DNA of 64,000 bases. Origin: Pohlia nutans. Lineage: Eukaryota; Streptophyta; Bryopsida; Bryales; Mniaceae. The notes beneath the pieces were generated by a model. It was not told the DNA's origin. It was given only the letters and a program-made list of their open reading frames with translations, and made no database searches. Position numbers and translations under genes: made by a program. Below are positions 21,001 to 31,700 of the stretch, piece after piece. Within the stretch, counting starts at the first letter, position 1. Each line of letters begins with the position of its first letter. The stretch covers positions 20,808,820-20,872,819 of the forward strand of contig CM040103.1 of the NCBI GenBank assembly GCA_022496805.1, given 5' to 3'.

Positions 21001-23968
21001 TGAAACGCAATGACAACTTTCAGAACTGTGTGTCTCGATGGAAAAGGATGAAAAAATTAGGAACTTGCTATAGGAAGGCAACACGATGAATTTGGACTTT
21101 TAAATTGACGTAAAATTTTTTGCAGAGGTTTTGGACTCTTATTATAAAATAGAAGGAATATTTGGAAACTTTTGTCATATTCGATTAAAATTACCACTTA
21201 ACATTTGTGGAGAAAATTAGTAAACATGTACTCTCTAGGTTGTATCAAATATTCAAAATAATGGCCATATTCTGTTGGTCAAAAAGTTGTGTGTGCATGA
21301 TTCAAGATAAAATTTGGAGTGCCCGCCCCTAATATTTTAAATTGCTTTGGATCGTTCTGTAGCATTTTAGGATCATTTTGAAGTGCTTGTGGGTTACTTT
21401 GAAACGTTTTTGGGTTGCTTCAAGTCAATTTTAGTTTGTTTTGACTTGTTTTTGTTCCTTCTCTCCACAAATTTCTCAAAAAAATCATGAAATAATCATT
21501 TTAATAGAATCCTCAGCAGCCACACCCTTAAACCACTATAATCTCTCTATATAGTGCAAGAACCAATATCACAATCACTATGCATCGGTAATCATTATTG
21601 TTCATTAATCTAGGATATCGAGCCCTTGAATTAGCTATAGAGGGACTATATAAGCATCACTATATCTTGCTCATATTTTGTATCACTCTCACTACACTTG
21701 AATTTTCAGCATTAAATGCAAGCATATTTCATTTAGTTTCCAAAGTCAAGGGATCATGCATGGGTAGGGTGTGCATGCTTTTACTCCTTGACCTTTAGAG
21801 ATGTTCTCTAGCATCAGTTCTAGCAAGTTGGGGAAAAATGTACTTCAACCCTTGCTGGACCATACCCTTTACATTGTAGTAGAAACTATTAATAAAATAA
21901 ATTCAACTCTCCAACCCTTTTTGCTTGGCCCAGCTAAAGTTAGAAAAAATTCTCTGCGATTCCTCCAATCCCGTGATAGATGCTTGAGATTCAGAGGTGA
22001 ATAATAGGGGCTGAAGAACGTTATGGGTTGTGCTGATTACTGGGAGTTGCCAGTATTTAATCATGGTATGATGAATCTGCAGGAGCTGGAGACCCTCTTG
22101 CAGCTGATTTTGAGAAGCAAAAAAATTTCAAGGATTTGTCCCAACCAGGCTTAGCAAACAAAGGGATTGTCCCAACCAGGACCTGTGCTGGCACGCCTCA
22201 AAATCTGCAAAATGGCAAGCTCCTAATGAATGGGGGATGGATGGAAAGCATTTCTCCTAAACTGCGAAAAACGTTTACCAGGCTATTTAGAGGCGTGTAC
22301 CTTGTCATCACCAAAATGATTCTCAGTATGATCGTCTTTGACAATTTTCTTGCCAAAGTTGGAGCGACTGCACCAGGACCTGCAGGAGAAGGGTACCAAT
22401 TCAACCACTTCCTTCCTCCTTGTACCTCATCTCAAAACGTCATTTAAAGTTATTCATAGTAAATCAATGTTAGCCTGATAGAACATTAAACTGCCAATAT
22501 AATCTTTATTTTTCCGCCAATATAATGTCAAGTTAATGCCAATGAGACTAGCGTCACACTAATATTAAGTTAATAGCATTTGAATTACATTGACATCACT
22601 CAATATGAGAAACGTCAAATCTTTGCAAGGATTTAACTTAATTGGAGGGTTGTAAAAAGGAGAAATTTAAAAACTATAATAAACCAATAAAAGGGAGTGT
22701 TAAAACTCAATAACTAAATGGAGAGCCTGAAGTGTAATATAAGTAAATTGCAACTTGTTTTCACTAAATTTAGTTAAACTTAATGTTCTTTTATTACAGA
22801 CTGGATAGGTACCAAGGACTACCGGTATATGAATTTAAACCCTAATATATTAAAAAACTTTGTAATGGAGTCTTTTATGATGCCACTAGTCTTTCAGAAT
22901 CCAGTAGTTAAAACACAAACAATTTCCCTCTGTCCTCCGTGGTGCCATATCCTCCGTGGTGCCATAGAAGGAACGTTGGCTTTTATTGAAGTCCATGTAT
23001 ACTTCAATAATTTTTAATGTGCTATCGCTTAAGAACTGAAAAGGGGAAATGTATGAGCTTTCTACTGCACTTAGTGATTCTCAATTTAACTGCCACTTTA
23101 ATTGCCACTTTGTGATTCTCAATTTAATCTTAACTCCGGGTATTGTACTGTACAGTACCTAGAAGCATTGTTACGTAATTCCCTCTTTTGCGTTTCAAAG
23201 AACTCTTCATAATATCAAATATAATTGGTTTTTTTCATCTTGCATATTTAATATTCAATTTATACATGATTCCAAGCAAGCGAACCAAATTTGGGTTTAA
23301 AAAAAGAAAAATCCCATTTTTGGTGGATTTTAAAAGTCTAATTTCTTGGATTTTACATGATAATTTATTGAAAATAATTGGTGATGAATTTTTATAATTT
23401 TATTGCATAAGTGTGTTGGAAATATCCATATGCACCTTTCATATCAAGAAACACCCCATTCATTAACAAAAACATCTTCTATGAAGAGTTCATTGTGATG
23501 AATCGCATGCTCTAATTTTGTAAAATAAATATCTTTTTATTCTAACTAAATTTTGGCAAAGTAATTGTACTATCATGCTTAACTATTCCAAGTTAGTTAC
23601 AAAATTACCACTTGGTTACCACTTAGTTACCACTTGGTTGCAAAATGTTGGGTGTCCATAGCTTCACTGCCGGGTACTGTACATTGATATCAAGCAGAGG
23701 AAGGTAGAGAATGATGAACTGAATAATTATCCTTGCTTTTGCCAGAACGTTGCAAGCTGCGAACTCTAATTCAAATACTTCCAACCTCGCATTTGGCATC
23801 GTGGGCGCCATTGGAGTACTTTTTACCATCATTGGAGTCTTCCTATCTATGAGGTGCCGCTGGAGGCGCCCATCTCCTGTGCGCACAGAGGAGCGAAGGC
23901 GCCCATATATCGTGCGCACAGTGGAGCGAGGGTGCTACGAAAAGGTCGTGGAGGAGGTAGGAGTTTAG
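18080..23968 (+). CDS. Gene X copy 2: unrecognised 401-codon protein, AP2-like N-terminus, C-terminal membrane segments
   Basis: Exons 18080-18297, 18441-18512, 18687-18768, 19888-20064, 20784-20907, 22083-22392 and 23746-23968 join in frame with GT-AG borders to 401 codons plus TAG. I do not recognise the family. Residues 17-70 (GEWKAYIS ... LVCGKFSTEEAATAACDKAA) follow the pattern of a divergent AP2/ERF domain. Exon 2 is Glu/Gln/Arg-rich and likely helical. Exons 3-6 have no known domain. Two hydrophobic stretches, near residues 294-315 and 342-363 (LAFGIVGAIGVLFTIIGVFL), look like membrane segments, the second followed by an Arg-rich tail. One reading is a membrane-tethered AP2-like protein; this is an inference. 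The ATG was chosen because it opens the frame beside a GC-rich leader. Copy 1 keeps exons 5-7. Confidence 0.65.
20323..20457. mobile_element. Stowaway-like hairpin MITE, TSD TA, with empty site
   Basis: A 135-bp, almost perfectly palindromic element with ends AGGTAACTATACC and GGTATAGTTACCT between TA dinucleotides. The equivalent intron position in gene X copy 1 (about 10738-10746, CAACATAGATGATC) has one TA and no insertion, so the element arrived after the duplication. Confidence 0.92.
20935..21158. mobile_element. Stowaway-like MITE (mariner TIR), TSD TA
   Basis: The left end CTCCCTACGTTTCATAATAA and right end TTATTATAAAATAGAAGGAA match the Stowaway terminus CTCCCTCCGTTTCA, with TA on both sides. 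The right end has drifted. It lies in gene X copy 2 intron 5, shortly after the donor. Confidence 0.75.
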
Positions 23969-24879
23969 TAATTTTCCTCCATTGTCAACATTCAACAAGT
24001 CTGCCTTTGTTCATAACTAGAAATAGAAACATTCTTAGATTTTAAAACAGTATTTAGCCTGTGGGCTTTTACTTACTTTTTTTTTATTAGTTTCCAACTT
24101 TTTATGCACCTATGACGATCCATTGGCGCCGCCTCTGTGATGATGAAGGGTGACCTTCTGTGACATGGTGAAAGAGAAAAAGCTCTACATTTATAACTTC
24201 CGGTTCACTGATAATGCCTATCAGTGACTTTTATGCATCCATGATCCATTGGCACCATCTCTTCAATGATGAACTCGTGAACACTTGTGCAACCTAGCTT
24301 CCTAGAAGTATGGACTAATATTCACAACGCGATTGACCAAAGTGAACACTTGTCAAATGAGTGCATTTTGAAGCCCATTTGTACTTCAAAAGCTGCATCG
24401 TTGTGTAATTAAAAAAAAAAAAAGCTGCATCGTTAGAGGGTTGAGTGTACTGGCAACTTCAAATCTCACCCTGCTACACCCAAATCCTTAACAGTGAACA
24501 CCACAAACTAGAAAACTCTGTGCAATGAGAGCCAATCAAGAAAACAGAGAGTGATCAGTGAAGATTAGTACCAGAAAGAAAATTAGATTAGAGAAAATGT
24601 AGTAACGCACTAGATAAAGGGTGGAAAAATCTTTATTTCGTCAATGTCATCTCTCAATGTACAGTTCCGAATTCCATAGAGATAAATTCAGGTGGTTGTC
24701 ACAGCACACTTAATACTGTAGGTCACAACCTTCAACAACAGCAACCTGCTCTTACGCACTCCATTCTTAATGACTCGGTAAATGAAGTTTGACCTTCGGG
24801 TGTCAAGGAAAGCTCTACGCCAAAGTCAATCTTTTTACCGACAAAAAAGTTACTAAACTCACACATGTTTGGTATGTGG

Positions 24880-27800
24880 TCAAAGCTTAGAGATGCGAGC
24901 GCCTCCACGCTTCGTTTCCACAAGCTGGTCCACAACAGACGGGTCTGCTAGCGAGCTCACATCTCCCTGCAAAAACATCACCCAACATTGGTCATCTAAA
25001 GCCAAGTCATTCTGATAACCCAAAATTCTGCACGAAGGTCCACTCACTACAGGAGTGACTAGAAGGTAAGTAAGGTTGAGACACCCATTCCCGACCAGGT
25101 ACACAAAACCAACCACTCTAGATTCTTGCCAAGAATTTAGATTTTGAAAGGGAAGATGTACCTCATTTGTACATTACAGCATATAATCGGTTTTTGGTAA
25201 ATCTACAACTTCCACTTAAAAAATTTGTACATATTCAAATAATTATAAAAAAAAATTAATTAAATATGAAAAATTCTTAATTTTTTTAGTGCTAAAAGAA
25301 GGAAATAATCAAAATATCGATTCATCTATCCCAAGTATAGTACATGTCTTATTTGATCGTTTTTAGGTGTCTCGACCTTACGTGACATTTGAATACTGCG
25401 AGGAAGAAAATTTACCAGTTCGTTGAATTGATTCGCTGCAATTTTTCGAAGAATTCGGCGCATGATCTTTCCACTGCGAGTCTTCGGTAGTCCAGGAGCC
25501 CACTGAATCACATCTGGAACGGCGAAGGATCCAATCTGTGACAAAGAAGACACAATCAAACAAACATATTGAAACGCTCTGAACTCTTTAAGCTACAGTG
25601 AACCCTAAAGCCTCAACCAAAGGACCAGAGATTCATTCATGGTTTTAAAATGACCAGTTCAATTGATTATACATTGACATAAATATATTCAGATTGAACC
25701 TAATTTTATACCACCAAAATCAGTGAAGGACATTGCATGCGTTGGTCAAAAACTAAATTAAATTTGAATAGAATAAAGTCTACATAGGACTTACTCAAAA
25801 CCACTAAAAAAACACAAGGTCCAATTCAGGCTTCCTGGTCCAACAGTCTCACCTCTCTTCTGACAGCAGCCTTAATCTCGTCCTTCAGTTTCTCAGTCGG
25901 ACTTGCACCCTCCACCAAGGTCACGAAAGCGTAGATACCTTGTCCTTTAACCTGCAAACACCCAGAAAGAAAAAATTCACCTAACAGATTTGGCTCTCGT
26001 ATTCAAAGTCACTAGTACAAAACGGTCCCCATTTAGGTTTGTTATTAATGCTCTGTCACAAGATTTAATTATAAAAAAAAAGTTAAAAAGTATCATCCTA
26101 GAAAAAATAAAATGGAGTGATTTTGTAACAAGTGAGTAAACTCTCCACAGCTCCCAAAAAGCACTCTTACGTATGTTCAAATGCTTTAACCCCTAAACGT
26201 ACCAACCCTTTGCACAGAAGTAGATTCTAGCCTCATGGCTCAGATGTACAGGAGGTGTACATGGGAAGACCATTGCAAGCATAAAATCTACCCAACAAAT
26301 TTGACATACTTGATTTTGGAGGCCTCTCCAATATTATCAACAGCTCCCCATCACAAGAGATTTATCGTAATTGTTCAAGGGTGGCTTGGATGAATCATCC
26401 GAGGTTGTATGAGAAAGTTACAAGGCTTCGAATCTGATCGTGATTTAGTTTCTGGACGCTAGGACGTTTAGGGGTTAAGTAATGCATTTAGTGTCCGCTA
26501 CACCGATTATTACCATTATTGTGAGTCACGGAATTAGTGTGAGACTTTACACTAATCCTCACAGTATTTTCAGTACATACATCTCAAATGTACGTTATTG
26601 TAAGAATTCTCAAATACTCTCCCTTTCTCAAATTCTCAAATACTCTCCCTTTCTCAAATTCTCAAATACTCTCCCTTTCTCAAATTCTCAAATACTGTGA
26701 CTCACACTTTTGTTCTAATACCACAATTACAGTGAGTATACTGCGTTACTGTGACTCACACCAATGCCAATAAATCCGTGTACCTTAAAACCCTACAGCA
26801 AAGAAAAGAATTCTGAGCTTACATCGTGATCGAAGGCAACAGCGGCTGTTTCTGCACAAGCTTTGTGCGAAGTGAGCGCCGACTCCACTTCACCAATACT
26901 GATCCTATGCCCACTGCAACAAAAGCAACAACAAACCATCCACCTTACTACGCATTCAGTGAAACCCCAAAAACAAAAAAACATAAATTCTAGCCCTGAG
27001 ATCTAAACACTCTTAACTCCTGAAGGACCAAAAAGCCCATATTGAACCTCATGTTTTTATTTAGCAGTCGTTTTTGAACTTTCCTCTTGTTCAAATTCCT
27101 TTGTTTATTGACCAACACAAACAATGCTCTTCACTAATTCCGGTGACACAAAATTTGGTTCCATCTAAATTCTACTTTTCACAATATGACCAATTAAATT
27201 TGTCATTTTAAAACCATGAATCCTTTAGAAGTTAAACCTAATGGAACCAAATTTTGTAGAGTCACAGTAACGCAGTATACTCACTGTAAAAACATGAGGT
27301 TCAATATGGGCGTTACTGTGACTCTATACCAAATTTTGTATCACCGGAATTAGTGAAGAACATTGTACGTGTTGGTCAAAAAACATAGAAATTTGAACAG
27401 GAGAAAAGTCCACAGAAGACCTACCTCAAAACTGCTCCAAAAAAAAAACAAAAAAAAGGAAAGAAAAAAATCAAGAAGCTCAGTTTAAGTTAAGTAGTAG
27501 TGGCATGGACAAGACAAATTATAAATAGTAAGTTATTCAATAAGTGTTTATAATTTGTTCAATAATATTCAAATGTTGTATAAATAGTAAATTCGAGGGA
27601 ACATATGATCATCTACTATTGCATTTTGATTACGTTTTCAAATTCAAAATGTTGGCACCTTTTGAGAATCAGTCATTCGCTTTTTGCGAACCTCTATCAA
27701 TTGTGACGAAAAGAAATTCTAGCGCTGGGGAAAATGGCCAAGTAAGTTACCTGACGTTGACGACGTCGTCGACGCGGCCTGTGAGCGTGATGAAGCCATT

Positions 27801-28733
27801 GGCTTCGCGTTGGCAGCCATCACCGGTCACGTACAAGCCCGGCCACGTCGAGAAGTAGGTCTCCGCGAAGCGTTGGTGGTCGCCATACAGCGTCCGGGCC
27901 ATGCCGGGCCACGCGCATGTAATACACAAGTAACCTGCAGTGATTTAATTTCATTTTTTCATTTTTTTTCAAGGGAGTCAGTCCCATTGGCGATTTAGCG
28001 ATTATTTTACAAATACATAGCTTTCTATAGAGTTCTTGGCTACTTGTACATGTAAACGACAACATTACAAGAAGAAAGCGTCACTTTTCACTCCCTCTGT
28101 GAGTCGAACGGTGTCACTTCGCACTCACCAATTTTTTGGTTGGACTTGGGTGAGTGCGATTCGTCACCGTAGGACAAATGTGTACAATAATAAAAAGTCA
28201 ATGAACAAGATCCTCTTGAGTGAGAAACGACGCCTCTCCTTATAGTGCAAGGGAAGATTATGATGATAAACTCTATTTTTTAACCCAATTTTTCTTTTGG
28301 CAACATAGCAAGCCCATGGAGTGTATTCTATCTAGTACATAACTTTCTACAGAGTTCTTGGCTATAATGCATACTAGTAATAAGGGAAGATTATGGCAAT
28401 ATACTCAATTTTTCTTATAGCAACATAGCAAGCCCATGAAGAGTATTCTATTTAGTACATAGCTTTCTACAGAGTTCTTGGCTATAATGCATACTAATGA
28501 CAAGGGAAGATTATGGCGATGTACTCTATTTTTTTCACCCAATTTTTCTTACAGCATCATAGCAAGTCCATTTTTCAAATAGCAAGTTGACGATATATAG
28601 CCCAAAACTAACCTGCGCAGGGGCCGTCTTGCTCTTTGCCCTCCTGATCCAGCACCACGGGCTGCACGCCGAAGAACGGCAAGGTGGCAGACCCGGGCTT
28701 CAAGCCCCAGGCGCCGGGGAGCGGGCTGATCAT

Positions 28734-28766
<33 letters not shown>

Positions 28767-31700
28767 CACGATGGGGCAGCGGCCCTCGCCGACCACTCTG
28801 TGGTACCATCGCCACGCCTTGGCGTTGATGGCCTCGCCCACCGTGCCCAGCACCCGCAGCGACGCCCGCGAGTGGCGCGTCACGTGCGCGTCGCCCAGCG
28901 CTTCCAACGACCGGATTGCCGTGGGCGCCGTGTAGAAGATGGACACCTTGTACAACAATTTTTTTCCAAGAGACACTTTAGCATTCACTACTAGCAAAGT
29001 GGTCACTTCTCACTCAGAACAGTGTCAAAGTGTCAAAGTGCACTATACACACTTGTCCTACGTGACAAATCGCACTCACCAAGTCTTTGAGCGCCTGGGC
29101 AGTGAGTGTGAAGTGTGAAGTGGCACTAGAAGAAAAGAGAGACTTGTTCACTCAGCCTGGAGTAGGATTCTAAGTGAATTCGTACACATTTGAGTGAGTT
29201 CGGTCACATCTGAGTGAACATGCTCAGTGTACAAGTCCCTCTTTTCTTCTAGTGTGGCGCCATTTCACTCACCTACCGAGTGAAAGGCGACTCCTCCTTG
29301 TAGTGATTTTTGCTACTTTTCCATGGTTTGAAGAGGAATCCAGACTCCTTGGATGCTCTTTTCATATAAATATATAGATGTTATGAGTGTAACACACATC
29401 ACTAGTAGAAAAGGTGGCACTGCCGAGGGAGATGTTCAGGGCAAGTAGTGCCCAATTTCACACACGCATAGTGATTCTGCCTAGACATCTCTCTGGGGAG
29501 CGATACCTTTTCTACTAGTGCATGTGCTACCTAGGTGCTACTAAGGTAGGTAATACTTCGGTTTAAAGAGGCTACACATCTTGACTCCATATAAGAAATC
29601 TTCTTTCTTTTTTCAAATGTTCTTAGTATCAATTAGCCAACCCAAATTTTATGTAGCAATTTGGCTAAAATTAGAAACAACAAAAATCACTGACCTTGTA
29701 CTTCTCGATGATCTCCCACCACCTGCTTGGCGTTGGGTACATGGGCACTCCTTCAAACACCACTTGCGTCGCGCCGTTCAAAAACGGGCCGTAGCAAATG
29801 TACGTGTGCCCCGTAATCCACCCGCAATCGGCTGTGCACCTGACGCATCCATTCCCAAGACGGACCACAACAAGAATTCAAAAACGATGAATCCAGCCCT
29901 AGAGCATGTCATTTGAAGACGGATCTATTGTTCCCAAGAGAAAAACTCCATCACTAGGGATATGGCGAAGAAGGGATTGCCATGAACTAAACACAAGGAC
30001 GCAGTAGTTAGAGCCAGGTTCCATGGGTGAAGTATCTCACTAAAAGACAAGTATTTAGGAACCAATTTCCACATGCTTTTGAGAATAAAGTGGTGAGTTG
30101 TCATGAAGTATTGGAGGGTTTCAAGACTTCATGGCAACTTCTCCCTAACCAATCAAATTTGTTCATATTTCACCTCAAGCAAGTCCATGGAATGTACACA
30201 ACTTCATGGCAAAGTATGAGACAAACCCAAGTTCCATTTTTCCCCTCCTCTTGGACCCTACTTTCATGGGCAACTTCTCAAACTCATGGAACTGGGCTCT
30301 TAGTAGAGCATGACAAAGAAGGATCCATTCCAAACACAGGGAGATAAAAAAAAGATTCCCATATGGGAAACATGGACAAATTTCCCACAATTGTAACTTT
30401 CTTAGATAAAAAATACACCACAATCATCCCAAAAAAGTTACAATTGAGAGAATTTTGTCCCACTTTCCATATGAAATCCCATGTGAGAATGCCTTTATCT
30501 CTCCCTGTGAAAGACAACAACTCCTTCAGGATCCATTCCCAAGCTCTTCAAGAATTCAAGAAACACACCATTATAACGAGTATGACCATCAAGAGAACTC
30601 ATTGACATTCAAAGGTTCATTACACACGCCATTATAGAGAGTATGAACATCGTGAGTATGACACCCAATTGCCCTCTATTACAATCCCTATCATCCACAC
30701 TTTGTAACCGAAGCTGAACCCAATACACTTCTAGCTAAAAGCCAGTTTCAATCACCATGAAACCACTGAATTCATGGACAAAAACAGAGCAGGATGGAGG
30801 AGATTTCTTACCAGAAGACGTCGCCGGGGTGGTAGTCAAACACATATTTGAAAGTGGTGGCGGAGTAAACCATGTATCCACCGACAGTATGAAGAACACC
30901 CTTGGGCTTACCCGTGGAGCCGCTAGTGTACAACAGAAACAAAGGATCTTCAGCCTCCATCCACTCCACTTCCGCATCAATCCCACACGATTGCACTTCG
31001 TCTTGCCACCACAGATCACGCCCCGCAACCCAGTTCACCTGTTACAACCATAATTATGCAGATTATTAGTACACTCGATAATACTATGACTTAATTTCTC
31101 AACAGTCATACCTATTCAAATGTGACTCATAAAGTGAGATATCATGAATAAGAATTACTCCCTCCGTCCCAAAGTTATTGTCATGTTTGAAAGTGCTTTT
31201 TTAAGTAGGTCAAAAAAATACTTCCTTGTGGCTAGTTTTATTTAGGTTGCAATGAACACATACAATGTTCTTCAATCATTCTAGTGACATAATTTGGAAC
31301 CTTTTTTAATCATGTTTCTTACAATATGATCAACGAAATTGGCTCAAAGAAATACCAAGCAAACAAGTTGGACAATAACTTTGGGACGGAGGGAGTATGA
31401 CTTAATCACTCAACAGTCATAACTATTCAAATGTGACTCATACAGTGAAATATCATGAATAAGAATTACTTCTTCTTTCATTGTGAGTCTTTGATTGTAA
31501 GTCTCTTCATTTTTTCCTACATTACCTTCTCCCGGGGCACTGCAGCTTTGTTGTCGTAAATCAAGCACGTTCCGGGTTGGAAATTCTCCTTCTGCAAACA
31601 GAGAGCGAGCGCCTCGTCCACGATGGATTTCAGGTTGAGGGTTTTGTTGCCGCGTTGCACAGCGGAGCAAGAGAGGAGCACGTCGGATTGGCAGTCGAGG

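Noticed and set aside
26482..26773. Repetitive open frames rich in Ser, Phe and Leu
   Set aside because: They are translations of a 26-bp tandem repeat within an ACS intron.
28587..29006. Overlapping plus-strand open frames of 83-135 codons
   Set aside because: They lie opposite ACS exon 6, where high GC content removes stop codons from all frames.
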